Both the position numbers and the translations under genes were made by a program. Below the pieces are notes generated by a model. It worked only from the letters and a program-made list of their open reading frames with translations. It searched no databases and was not told the DNA's origin. A DNA stretch of 64,000 bases, from positions 2,046,001 through 2,110,000 of the forward strand of contig NZ_AP028461.1 of assembly GCF_033097365.1 (NCBI RefSeq), read 5' to 3'. Source of the DNA: Actinoplanes sichuanensis. GTDB taxonomy: Bacteria > Actinomycetota > Actinomycetes > Mycobacteriales > Micromonosporaceae. Numbering within the stretch: position 1 is the first letter of the stretch; every line of letters begins with the position of its first letter. Shown piece by piece: positions 33,636-41,358 of this stretch.

Positions 33636-35240
33636 CTACGGCGTTTCGGTGGGGCCGTGCACCCGGTTGCGGCCGGCCCGCTTGGCGGCGTAAAGACGCT
33701 CGTCGGCGTGCCCGAGCACGACAGCCGGGTCGATCGACTCGTCACCCAGAGCCAGGCCGATACTCACCGTGACCGTCAGGTCGGGCACCACCTCGCCCCA
33801 GAAGTGGGCGGCCACCTCCGAGCGCAGCCGTTCCGCCGTGGCCATCGCGTTGGCCAGATCAGAACCGGACAGCAGCACCGCGAACTCCTCGCCGCCGAAC
33901 CGCACCACGGTGTCCTCGGCCCGGCAGGCGGACCGCAGCAGACCGGCGAGCAGCCGCAGCACCCGGTCGCCGACCAGGTGCGAGTACTCGTCGTTGACCC
34001 GCTTGAAGTGATCGACGTCGACCAGAATGATCGCGTGGCCGGCGAGCCCGGCGGCCATCACCTCGTCCAGGTGCCGGCGGTTGGCCAGCCCGGTCAGCGG
34101 ATCCTCCAGGCTCTGCCGCAGCAGCTCCTGATTGGCGTGCTGCAACGCGGTGACCCGGGCGCGTTCCTCCTCGGCCGCGGCCTTGGCCTGCGCCGTCTCC
34201 ATCCGCACCACGGCGATGCTCCCGCTGCGTTTGGCCGCCTCGGACGCCACCTCCTTGGACAGCGCGTGGAAGAGTTTGTACGTGTCCAGCGCCCCGCGCA
34301 GATCGCCGTTGCGTTCGTAGGCGTCGGCCAGGTGCTCGGCCGACACCATCTTGCTGTTCTTGCTCTCCGCCGCCGCCATCGCCGCGCGCAGGTGGCCGAT
34401 CGCCTCGTCGTACCGGCCGCTGGCCAGGCAGACACTGCCGTGCGTGTCGAGCAGGTGCGTGATGATCGACTGCGACTCCCGGGCCGGGTCGAGCTGCCAG
34501 CCGCTGAGCAGTTCCAGGGCTTCGTCGGTGCGGCCGGAGAAGGACAGGCTCTCGGCGAGATTGCCCAGCGCGATCACCTCGTGCCGGCGATGTCCCCGGC
34601 GGCGGGCGATCGTGATGGCCTCCCGCGACTGGTCCTGCGCTATCCCACTGATCGCCTGCGCACGATCCTCGTCCCCTTCGGCGCGGGCCTCCTCGGCCAG
34701 ACACATGTTGGCGCAGGCCATGGTGTCGATCATGGCGCCGTTGGTGATCTCGTCGCCGAGGATCCGGGCCATCTCCGCGGCCCGCTCACAGAACTCGATG
34801 CAGTGGTGGTACTGCTCCAGGTAGTAGTAGATCGTCCCGGCGGTGCCGGTGGACAGCATCCGGGCGGTCAGGTCGCCGCTGGCCTCGGCCACCTCGATCG
34901 CCGTCATGATCTCTTCCATCGCACTCACCGGGTCACAGGTGAACAGCAGACTCCGGGCGACGGTGGCGTGCACGATGGCCTCACTGGCCCGGTCACCGAT
35001 CCGCCAGCACAGGTCGAGCGCGTCCCGGGCCAGCGCCAGCACCTCGACGTGCTCGTCGAGCACCAGATGGCACCGGACCAGCAGGGCCAGCGCCTGCGCC
35101 CGCAACGCGTCGTCGTCCCCCTCGGCCACGGTCGTCGCGAGCTCCCGTGCCGAGAGCGGCTCGGATTGATCGAAGTGGACGAGGGCCTGCTGGAGAAGGT
35201 CGGCCTGGCCCGGTGCCGCGGCCGGTAGGGCACGGGTCAT
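33636..35240 (-). CDS. Diguanylate cyclase with TPR-like N-terminal domain
   Basis: A protein of about 534 residues. The N-terminal 370 residues are helical repeats of TPR type (ALALLVRCHLVLDEHVEVLA, EQYHHCIEFCERAAEM, and AYERNGDLRGALDTYKLF). A coiled coil follows, then a GGDEF domain with the active site FGGEEF, LVDVDHFKRVND and SIGLALGDE. GGEEF is a catalytic form of the signature, so it should make c-di-GMP. No membrane helix is present, so it is cytosolic and probably controlled through protein contacts. The start at MTRALP is favoured, though an upstream ATG is possible. It begins about 190 bp downstream of the STAS gene, on the same strand. Confidence 0.88.
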   Translation of the reverse strand: MTRALPAAAPGQADLLQQALVHFDQSEPLSARELATTVAEGDDDALRAQALALLVRCHLVLDEHVEVLALARDALDLCWRIGDRASEAIVHATVARSLLFTCDPVSAMEEIMTAIEVAEASGDLTARMLSTGTAGTIYYYLEQYHHCIEFCERAAEMARILGDEITNGAMIDTMACANMCLAEEARAEGDEDRAQAISGIAQDQSREAITIARRRGHRRHEVIALGNLAESLSFSGRTDEALELLSGWQLDPARESQSIITHLLDTHGSVCLASGRYDEAIGHLRAAMAAAESKNSKMVSAEHLADAYERNGDLRGALDTYKLFHALSKEVASEAAKRSGSIAVVRMETAQAKAAAEEERARVTALQHANQELLRQSLEDPLTGLANRRHLDEVMAAGLAGHAIILVDVDHFKRVNDEYSHLVGDRVLRLLAGLLRSACRAEDTVVRFGGEEFAVLLSGSDLANAMATAERLRSEVAAHFWGEVVPDLTVTVSIGLALGDESIDPAVVLGHADERLYAAKRAGRNRVHGPTETP

Positions 35241-35466
35241 GATTCGTCCCGGCCGCCGTCGCGACATGGGTTCCACGACTGCGGCATACGAACTCCCCGA
35301 GGCTGTGACGTTTCCTTTCCGTCGGCCCGGCCCGGGGCGATCTGAGCGGACTTGCCCGCGAACCGTTCACCGATCAGCAAAGAATATTGCCGGTCGCCGT
35401 CAACCTCTACGGCTGGTTCCCCGTGCTGTTCTCCCGAGGGCCCGGGCAGTTCTGCGGACCAGCCGG

Positions 35467-35790
35467 TCAGAGGATGTGGCGGATGCGGTGGGTGGGTACT
35501 CCCGCCGCGGTCAGGCGCATCGCCGTCGGCGCCGAGATGTGGTCGACGAAGACGGTCACCTGATGGTCGTCGCCGAGGTTGCAGGCCGCGGCCAGGGCGC
35601 CCAGGTTGATCGGGTCCAACTCGCGGACGTCGGCCAGATCCAGCACCAGAAACGAGGGGCGGATGTGCCGGATGGCGTGGATCAGGGTCCGCCTCAGCTC
35701 GGTCGCGTCCTCGTCGGCGCTCAGGCAGCGGAGGTGGATGACGAGGGTTCCGTCGGAGGTGGTGGTGACGTCGAGTGCGCTGGCGGTCAT
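35467..35790 (-). CDS. STAS-domain protein lacking the usual phospho-acceptor Ser
   Basis: A 107-residue STAS fold: TLVIHLRCLSADEDATELRR, then PSFLVLDLADVRELDPINLG. In SpoIIAA/RsbV-type antagonists the loop after the third strand reads D-S-S/T-G; here it is LDPIN, so the phosphorylated Ser is replaced. It may bind a partner or ligand constitutively rather than act as a phospho-switch. CTGGAGG 6 nt upstream fixes the ATG at 35790. The SpoIIE-type phosphatase at 8.9 kb would not be able to act on this protein in the usual way. Confidence 0.8.
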   Translation of the reverse strand: MTASALDVTTTSDGTLVIHLRCLSADEDATELRRTLIHAIRHIRPSFLVLDLADVRELDPINLGALAAACNLGDDHQVTVFVDHISAPTAMRLTAAGVPTHRIRHIL

Positions 35791-35916
35791 GCCGAACCTC
35801 CAGTTACCCGAATGTTTCCGGGCCGTCCACGGTAGGTCCTTCCGCCGTCGACGTCGACCCATGGTGCGTCCGATTCACCGCAGTCATGGGGAATTCCCAG
35901 GTTCCGGATCACGCCT

Positions 35917-36414
35917 TCAGGTGACGACCGGACTCCGGCGCTCCAGCAGGGTCACGTCACGCCAGCGGCCGTGCAGACGGCCGACCCGCTCCCGGGTGCC
36001 GATCACCCGGAAACCGCATGCCGCGTGCAGTGCGAGGCTCGGCGTGTTCTCCGGGAAGACGCCCGATTGGATCGTCCAGATCCCGGCCGCCTCGGTGGAG
36101 TCGATCAAGGTCCGCAACAGGATGCGGCCGATGCCCCGGCCGCCCGCATCCGGGTGTACGTAGACGGAGTGCTCGACGACCCCGGCGTACGCGGCGCGCT
36201 CGGAGACCCGTCCGCAGCCGATCCAACCGGCGACCCGGTCGGACTCGTCGAGTGCCACGAAACGGTGACCGGGCAGCTTGCCGGCGAGGAACCTCGCCCA
36301 GGTCGGCGCCTCGGTCTCGAACGTCGCGTCGCCCGTGCCGATGCCCAGGCGGTAGATGTCGAGCACCTGGTCGGCGTGTTCGTCGGTCATCTCGGCCAGT
36401 CGGATCCCGGTCAT
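35917..36414 (-). CDS. GNAT acetyltransferase (phosphinothricin acetyltransferase-like)
   Basis: A 165-residue enzyme of the Pat/Yncа-type GNAT branch. The N-terminal DIYRLGIGTGDATFETEAPT loop and the acetyl-CoA site GGRGIGRILLRTL (about 90-103) are clear; YVHPDAGG precedes it and FPENTPSLALHAACGFR follows. It acetylates a small amine with acetyl-CoA; relatives inactivate phosphinothricin or modify methionine derivatives. The substrate here is unknown. The gene is single, upstream of the STAS gene on the same strand. Confidence 0.9.
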   Translation of the reverse strand: MTGIRLAEMTDEHADQVLDIYRLGIGTGDATFETEAPTWARFLAGKLPGHRFVALDESDRVAGWIGCGRVSERAAYAGVVEHSVYVHPDAGGRGIGRILLRTLIDSTEAAGIWTIQSGVFPENTPSLALHAACGFRVIGTRERVGRLHGRWRDVTLLERRSPVVT

Positions 36415-36453
36415 CCCTCACCACCTCCGCGGGGATGATCCTGCCAAAAAGGG

Positions 36454-36484
36454 GCGGTGCCCGCTCGACAGGAGCGGGCACCGC
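36454..36484 (-). terminator. Intrinsic terminator of the pectate lyase gene
   Basis: GCGGTGCCCGCTC (36454-36466) and GAGCGGGCACCGC (36472-36484) form a 13-bp stem with a 5-nt loop. On the minus strand the stem is followed by CCTTTTTGG, a run of five T, so it is a textbook terminator for transcription coming from the pectate lyase. Confidence 0.85.
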
Positions 36485-36503
36485 CGGGGTGGGGCAGAGG
36501 GGG

Positions 36504-37460
36504 TCAGATCTTTCCGGTGCCGGCGCCCGCGGTGACGGTCGCCTTGACCGAGCTGTTGGCCTCCGGGGTGTACGAGTAGGGGATCGCCGCGACGCTGGCG
36601 CCGTTGCGGACCTGCTCCGTACCCGAGTTGACCTTGTAGTTGTTGAGGACCTTCAGGTTGCCGGAGTCCGAGTCACCGGTCTGGGTGACCGTCGGGGTAG
36701 CGACGTTCTCGAAGTAGTTGCGCTCGACGTAGACGCCGGCGTTCTCGGTCGAGGCGACGCCGTACGACCCGATGTTGCTGTAGTAGTTGTTCAGCACGTG
36801 CACCGGGTTCGCGAACCGGACCCGGGGGTGGCGCTGTCCGGTGCCCTCGAACCAGTTGTGCACGTAGGTCACCCGCAGGTGCCCGGTGTCCTCGGACGCG
36901 TTGTCGTCGCTGTGGCCGAGCAGCATCGACTTGTCGTGGTTGTGCAGCCGGTTCCACGAGACGGTGATGAAGTCCGAGCCGCGCTTGATGTCGATCAGGC
37001 CGTCGTAGCCGCTGGCCAGGTCGTTGTGGTCGATCCACACGTTCGTGGTCGACGACTGGACGTTGATCGAGTCGTCACTGGCGTTGCGGAACACCATGTT
37101 GCGGATGATCACGTTGCGTACGCCGGACAGGTTGAGCCCGCCGCCGGTGATGCCGGAACCGGATCCGACACCGATGACCGTCTTGTTGGAGGCGACGCTG
37201 TACATGCCGGAGATCGAGATCAGGCCGGACACCCGGACGGTCTGCGACGTGCTCGAGCTCAGCGCCGACTTGAGCGCCGAGGCGGTGGTCACGGTGACCA
37301 CGGTGGACGACGAGCCGCCACTGGTTCCGCCGTTCATGCTGGCGAAGCCGACCGGGCTGGACTCGGCGGCCCACACCGGCGCCTGGGTGGCGACGGCGAG
37401 TCCACCCGCGGCCAGGACGCCGGCGGACAGGGCGGAGAGGACGGTTCTCCGTGTGGACAT
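36504..37460 (-). CDS. Secreted pectate lyase (PL1 family)
   Basis: A 318-residue enzyme. The N-terminus (MSTRRTVLSALSAGVLAAGG) has a twin-Arg/Sec-like signal, cut near PVWAAE. The parallel beta-helix body shows VWIDHNDL (calcium-binding Asp-His motif), YDGLIDIKRGSDFITVSWN, and RHPRVRF with the catalytic Arg. It cleaves polygalacturonate by beta-elimination with Ca2+ outside the cell. The gene has its own promoter with two LacI-type boxes at 37588-37622 and an intrinsic terminator, so it is a single-gene unit probably repressed until pectin or its oligomers are present. Confidence 0.94.
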   Translation of the reverse strand: MSTRRTVLSALSAGVLAAGGLAVATQAPVWAAESSPVGFASMNGGTSGGSSSTVVTVTTASALKSALSSSTSQTVRVSGLISISGMYSVASNKTVIGVGSGSGITGGGLNLSGVRNVIIRNMVFRNASDDSINVQSSTTNVWIDHNDLASGYDGLIDIKRGSDFITVSWNRLHNHDKSMLLGHSDDNASEDTGHLRVTYVHNWFEGTGQRHPRVRFANPVHVLNNYYSNIGSYGVASTENAGVYVERNYFENVATPTVTQTGDSDSGNLKVLNNYKVNSGTEQVRNGASVAAIPYSYTPEANSSVKATVTAGAGTGKI

Positions 37461-37587
37461 GGGGGATCCTCCGTTGGGGGACGGATGCCGCCCGGGGTGG
37501 CGGCAATGGGGGTGGACGGCGCCGACCCTCGCCTGGGGAATGGCGACCGGCGCGCGGCCGGATCGGTGGGTCCGGCCGTACGCTGCG

Positions 37588-37638
37588 GGTAAGCGCTTTC
37601 CTCGGGTGACGGTAAGCGCTGCAATCGAACTCTGTCAA
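37588..37638 (-). promoter_or_regulatory. Pectate lyase promoter with two TAAGCGCT boxes
   Basis: On the minus strand TTGACA (37638-37633) and TACCGT (37614-37609) are spaced 18 bp apart, a plausible -35/-10. GGTAAGCGCT occurs twice (37588-37597 and 37611-37620); the AGCGCT centres are 23 bp apart, one inside the spacer and one just downstream of -10. AGCGCT-centred palindromes are typical of LacI-family repressors of sugar genes in actinomycetes. Confidence 0.65.
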
Positions 37639-37639
37639 T

Positions 37640-38133
37640 GAGTGTTGGGAACGTTCCCGCCCCGGAGTCTCGTCGGGTCGTTCCCTGCGCCCACCTGCGC
37701 GGTTGATCGTCTGGACGGTGTATTCGCATCGTCCGTGCTGGATGCCCGGATGCCGCCGGTGGGTACCGCCGTTCAAGATCGATTGATGGTGTCGGGTTCC
37801 GGTCGGTGAACGCGGTCGCCGGTCGGGTGCGCTCGCCCCGGCGTTCTCGGTCGCGCCCGTTCCCGGCGGGGGTGAATGTCCGAGTTCGGCGGAGCGCCGG
37901 GCTTCGGTGTGAGCGATGTTTCCGACTTTCGGATCCGGCGGGACGGCACGCCGTTGTGGCCCTGTCACGGAATGGTTCAGTTTCGGTCGGGCCGGTCGAT
38001 GATCTCCTGCAACGCCGCTGTGGAGACGTGCACCTCGTCGCCCCGGCGGCACGGCACGACGCCGTCGATCGAAAGGGTTGCCATGTCCGGTCCGGATCGT
38101 CTCCGGTTCGGTGGATCGGGGAGAAGGGCCGTC
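37640..38133. other. Intergenic region with no supported gene
   Basis: About 490 bp between the pectate lyase promoter and the FliF-like gene. Open frames here look like composition effects: no good Shine-Dalgarno plus start is followed by a protein-like sequence. The region must hold the promoter of the FliF-like gene; no clear palindrome or hairpin was seen. A possible alternative start for that gene lies at 38083 (GAAAGGG, then ATG). Confidence 0.5.
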
Positions 38134-39198
38134 ATGACGGTCCGTCACGCGCGGGCCGCGTTCGGAGGCATCGCGGCCGCAGCTCTCGCGGCCGTCCTGG
38201 TGGCTGCCCCGGCCCAGGCTGCCTCGGTCCGGGTCGCCTCTGCGCAGGCTGTCTCGGTCGGGGTCGCCTCTGCGCAGGCTGTCTCGGTCGGGGTCGCCTC
38301 TGCGCAGGCTGTCTCGGTCAGGGGCGCCCCTGTGCGGGCGGTCGCGCCCGTGCAGTCGGCTCCCCGCCTCGTGACCGGAAACGACACGGCCACCGCGGCA
38401 TTCCAGGACCGTCTCGACACCTCACTGCAGCGGATGCTGGACACGCTCGTCGGCCCCGGGCATGCCGTCGTCACCACTGCCGCCGAACTGGACTTCAGCC
38501 AGGTCGAGTCGGTCAGCACGACCTACACCCGGGATCCGTCTGTCGGCGCGTTGACCGAACGCCTCAGCAGCCGCGTCTACACCAGTGGTGGCGGTACTCG
38601 CTACGAGAGCAGCAGCACCGAACGGACCAATGCGCTGAACTCGGTCCGGGAATCCCGTCGCAACGCCCCCGGGTCCGTCAAGAAGCTGAACATCGCCGTT
38701 CTGGTCGACGCCGCCGCCGGCCAGAACATCAACCTGGTGCAACTGCGGAAACTGGTGAGCGCGGCGGCCGGCGTCGACCCTGCCCGCGGCGATGTGGTGG
38801 CCGTGTCCGCCGTGCCATTCCCGACGACCGCAGCGCCGACTACGTCCGCCGCGGCTGCCGACGGCGGCACGCTGCTCAGCCGCTACGCGCTGCCGGCCTG
38901 CGGGTTGAGCGGGCTGCTTCTCCTGGGCCTGCTTCTGGCCTTGGCCGGTCGGCGTCGAAGCCGGCACCGCGCCCAAATGTCGCTGGAGAACGACCGCCTG
39001 CAGCAGGCACGCGCCCAGCTGAACAGGCGGGCTCCGATCGTCGTCGAGGCCGTGACCGTCACCGCCGCAGCCGTGGACTCGAAGCCGGACACCCTCGGAC
39101 GGCAACGCACCATCCAGCAGCTGACCAGTGCGGACCCGGACCGTGCCGCGGCAGTACTCCGAGGCTGGACTACCCCTGGAGCCGACGGCAGACCGTAG
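38134..39198 (+). CDS. Orphan FliF C-terminal-domain protein with signal peptide
   Basis: A 354-residue protein. A signal peptide (MTVRHARAAFGGIAAAALAA, cut near PAQA) is followed by four 10-residue repeats and then the periplasmic ring region of the flagellar MS-ring protein FliF: LQRMLDTLVGPGHAVVTTAA, ELDFSQVESVSTTY, LNIAVLVDAAAG. A second helix (about 249-268) precedes a cytosolic tail ending RTIQQLTSADPDRAAAVLRG, which resembles the FliG-binding end of FliF. The N-terminal half of FliF (first helix, RBM1 and RBM2) is missing. No other flagellar gene is near. GGGGAGAAGGG precedes the ATG. It may assemble a partial ring or be a decayed fliF. Confidence 0.82.
   Translation: MTVRHARAAFGGIAAAALAAVLVAAPAQAASVRVASAQAVSVGVASAQAVSVGVASAQAVSVRGAPVRAVAPVQSAPRLVTGNDTATAAFQDRLDTSLQRMLDTLVGPGHAVVTTAAELDFSQVESVSTTYTRDPSVGALTERLSSRVYTSGGGTRYESSSTERTNALNSVRESRRNAPGSVKKLNIAVLVDAAAGQNINLVQLRKLVSAAAGVDPARGDVVAVSAVPFPTTAAPTTSAAAADGGTLLSRYALPACGLSGLLLLGLLLALAGRRRSRHRAQMSLENDRLQQARAQLNRRAPIVVEAVTVTAAAVDSKPDTLGRQRTIQQLTSADPDRAAAVLRGWTTPGADGRP
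38224..38343 (+). repeat. Four 30-bp in-frame repeats in the FliF-like gene
   Basis: Units at 38224, 38254, 38284 and 38314 encode SVRVASAQAV, SVGVASAQAV, SVGVASAQAV and a diverged SVRGAPVRAV. The middle two are nearly identical in DNA. They lie between the signal peptide and the ring domain, where they act as a spacer. Confidence 0.85.
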
Positions 39199-39236
39199 CG
39201 GAGCAGGCGGCGCCACCCCCAGGACGAGGGCGCCGC

Positions 39237-39330
39237 GCCGAAACGCCGCCGCGCCGAAACGCCGCCGCGCCGAAACGCCGCCGCGCCGAAACGCCGCCGC
39301 GCCGAAACGCCGCCGCGCCGAAACGCCGGC
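39237..39330. repeat. Six tandem copies of a 16-bp unit
   Basis: The unit is GCCGAAACGCCGCCGC, beginning at 39237, 39253, 39269, 39285, 39301 and 39317. It lies in the space between the convergent FliF-like and SDR genes. It is too short and regular for CRISPR (no spacers). Confidence 0.9.
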
Positions 39331-39356
39331 GCGGCGATCGACGGCTGCGTTGACGC

Positions 39357-40286
39357 TCAGGGGGCGGATGCGGGCTGGGGTAGCGGATACGTGATTCCGG
39401 TGAGGCGTTGGGACTCTTGCCACAGGCGCTGCTGGGCCGGCGCGGAACGGGCCTCCGGTGATGGCTCGATCAGCTCTGGATGGCCGGTGAACTGCCGGCG
39501 ACCCGGTGGGCCGTAGAAATCGCCGCCGGACGTGGCCGGGTCGGTTGCTGCTCGTAGGGTGGCCAGGGCGCCCACGGCTGGGCTCTGCATCAACCACCAT
39601 GTCAGGAAGCTCAACCGTGGGCTCATCAGCGCCTGCTGCACGCGGGGTAGTGCGCGGCCGAACTCGGTGCGTGCGTTGCCTGGGTGGGCCGCCACCGCGA
39701 TCGTCGGGGCTCCAGCGGCGGTGAGGCGGCGCTGCAGCTCGTAGGTGAACATCAGATTGGCCAGTTTGGACTGGAAATAGGCGGCTCGGGGCGGGCCGGC
39801 GTGCAGATCGTCGAAGTTGATCACCCCCGAGCCGTATCGGTGGCCGATGCTGCTGACGGTCACGATGCGGGAACCGGCGACCGGCAGCAGGGTGTCGAGG
39901 ATCAGGCCGGTGAATGCGAACGGCCCCAGATGATTCGTGGCCAGGGTCAGCTCCCAGCCGTCAGGTGTCAGCGCGTGCCGAGGCTGCAGAGCTCCGGCGT
40001 TGTTGATGAGCAGGTCGACCCGTGGATGCCTCTCGCGTAGCTCGGTGCCCGCACGGCGTACCGAAAGGGGGTCGGAAAGGTCTAGGTGCAGGGTCTCGGC
40101 GTGCCCGGGAAGCCGGGCCGCCGCGGATGTCGCACGGGTTTGATCTCGGCAGGCCAGGACCACGGTGGCGCCTCGGGTGGCCAGAACTCGGGCGGTCTCG
40201 AAACCGAGGCCGGTGTTGCCCCCGGTGATCACCGCGATGCGGCCGTGCAGGTCGGGAACATCCGTTTCGGTCCAGCGTCGTGCCAT
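39357..40286 (-). CDS. Short-chain dehydrogenase/reductase (retinol dehydrogenase-like)
   Basis: A 309-residue classical SDR. The Rossmann motif is TGGNTGLGFETA, the NNAG motif is LINNAGAL, the catalytic Ser is in VTVSSIGHRYG, and the Tyr/Lys pair is AAYFQSKLAN. The length and the NxxGxFxFT region match the WW-oxidoreductase/retinol dehydrogenase branch, which reduces carbonyls of lipids or polyketides. GGGAGTGA precedes the ATG. It is divergent from a TetR gene whose operator lies between them, so its expression is probably repressed by that TetR. The substrate is unknown. Confidence 0.9.
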   Translation of the reverse strand: MARRWTETDVPDLHGRIAVITGGNTGLGFETARVLATRGATVVLACRDQTRATSAAARLPGHAETLHLDLSDPLSVRRAGTELRERHPRVDLLINNAGALQPRHALTPDGWELTLATNHLGPFAFTGLILDTLLPVAGSRIVTVSSIGHRYGSGVINFDDLHAGPPRAAYFQSKLANLMFTYELQRRLTAAGAPTIAVAAHPGNARTEFGRALPRVQQALMSPRLSFLTWWLMQSPAVGALATLRAATDPATSGGDFYGPPGRRQFTGHPELIEPSPEARSAPAQQRLWQESQRLTGITYPLPQPASAP

Positions 40287-40327
40287 GCTGTCACTCCCAT
40301 TCCGGATGAGAAGCGTGAACCGAATAT

Positions 40328-40345
40328 ACGGGATGGCCGTCCCGT
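40328..40345. promoter_or_regulatory. TetR operator between the SDR and tetR genes
   Basis: ACGGGA-TGGCCG-TCCCGT is a perfect 18-bp palindrome (6-bp arms, 6-bp centre), flanked by AT-rich bases. It is 18 bp upstream of the TetR start and 42 bp upstream of the SDR start, ideal for repressing both. Confidence 0.7.
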
Positions 40346-40362
40346 TTACCAATGGAGCAGTA

Positions 40363-40914
40363 GTGCCGAGAGAGCTGCGCGCCGACGCCCGCCGCAACCG
40401 TGCCCGGGTGCTGGAGGTCGCCGCGGAGGTGTTCGCCGCCGAAGGGCTGGCCGTTCCGGTGCATGAGATCGCCCGCCGTGCAGGGGTCGGGACGGGGACC
40501 GTGAGCAGGCATTTTCCGACCAAGGAGGCGCTGTTCGCGGCGATCCTGCTGGAGCGGATGGCCGGGCTGACCGCGGAGGCCGACGAGCTCGCCGAGCAGC
40601 GGGCGCCGGGTGAGGCGTTCTTCAGGTTCTTCGCGTCGCTGGTGCGTGCCGGGGCGGACAATCGAGGGTTGGCCGAGGCGCTCGCCGGCGCCGGCCTCGA
40701 CCTCGATGAAGCGGGGGCCGAGGCTGGTCACGATGTCCGTGGCCGGCTTCAGGAGCTACTCGGACGCGCTCAGCAGGCCGGTGCGGTCCGGGCTGATATC
40801 GTCTATCCCGACCTGAAAGCGCTGATTGTCGGTTGTCAGGCCCATCCGGCCGCCGACCGGGAATCCCTCGACCGGATCATCGACGTGGTGTGCGCCGGCC
40901 TGCGAACCGGCTGA
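40363..40914 (+). CDS. TetR-family transcriptional regulator
   Basis: A 183-residue repressor. The N-terminal helix-turn-helix reads VPVHEIARRAGVGTGTVSRH, followed by FPTKEALFAAIL. The C-terminal domain is all helical and ends VDRIIDVVCAGLR-like. The GTG at 40363 follows GGAG by 5 nt; an ATG 30 bp upstream lies inside the operator and would be unusual. It is divergent from the SDR gene. The next gene, an F420-dependent oxidoreductase, starts 15 bp after its stop and is likely in the same transcript. Confidence 0.9.
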   Translation: MPRELRADARRNRARVLEVAAEVFAAEGLAVPVHEIARRAGVGTGTVSRHFPTKEALFAAILLERMAGLTAEADELAEQRAPGEAFFRFFASLVRAGADNRGLAEALAGAGLDLDEAGAEAGHDVRGRLQELLGRAQQAGAVRADIVYPDLKALIVGCQAHPAADRESLDRIIDVVCAGLRTG

Positions 40915-40929
40915 CGGCAGAATGCAGGC

Positions 40930-41358
40930 ATGGCGAAAGCGATGACGACGGCCGAGGTCCGCGACTTCCTCTCGGCCGGCACGCGGACCGGAAAACTCGC
41001 GACGGTACGGGCGGACGGGTCCCCACACGTCGTGCCGATCTGGTTCGTGCTCGACGGCGACGACCTGGTCTTCAACACCGGCGCCGACACGGTGAAGGGC
41101 CGAGCGCTGGCGCGCGACGGCCGGGCCGCACTGTGTGTCGACGAGGAGGCCGCGCCGTACGCCTATGTGACGGTCCGCGGCCCGGTGACCATCACCACCG
41201 ACCTGGCCGACATGCGGGTCTGGGCGACCCGCATCGCCGAGCGATACATGGGCCCGGACCTGGCCGACGGCTACGGCGCCCGCAACGCCGTCGAGGGCGA
41301 GCTGCTGGTCCGCCTCCGTCTGGAGAAGGTCAGCGGCTTCACCGGCGTGGCCGACTGA
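40930..41358 (+). CDS. PPOX-class F420-dependent oxidoreductase
   Basis: A 142-residue split-barrel flavin/deazaflavin protein: FLSAGTRTGKLATVRADGSP at the N-terminus, HVVPIWFVLDGDDLVF, then VTVRGPVTITTD. This pattern is that of the FDOR-B family in actinobacteria, which use F420H2 to reduce quinones, aflatoxins or biliverdin-like compounds. It follows the tetR gene closely and may share its control. The substrate is unknown. The 3' end overlaps the convergent membrane-protein gene by 20 nt. Confidence 0.88.
   Translation: MAKAMTTAEVRDFLSAGTRTGKLATVRADGSPHVVPIWFVLDGDDLVFNTGADTVKGRALARDGRAALCVDEEAAPYAYVTVRGPVTITTDLADMRVWATRIAERYMGPDLADGYGARNAVEGELLVRLRLEKVSGFTGVAD

Noticed and set aside
36018-37592. 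Long plus-strand frame opposite the acetyltransferase and pectate lyase
   Set aside because: Arg/Val/Asp-rich shadow of real genes; no domain or signal.
37876-38133. N-terminal extension of the FliF-like protein
   Set aside because: It would place 86 unlike residues before a clear signal peptide; good Shine-Dalgarno sites lie at 38083 and especially 38134.
38224-38343. CRISPR-like direct repeats
   Set aside because: Contiguous, in frame, inside a protein gene; a coding repeat.
39237-39330. CRISPR array
   Set aside because: Units are 16 bp with no spacers and no cas genes are in the window.
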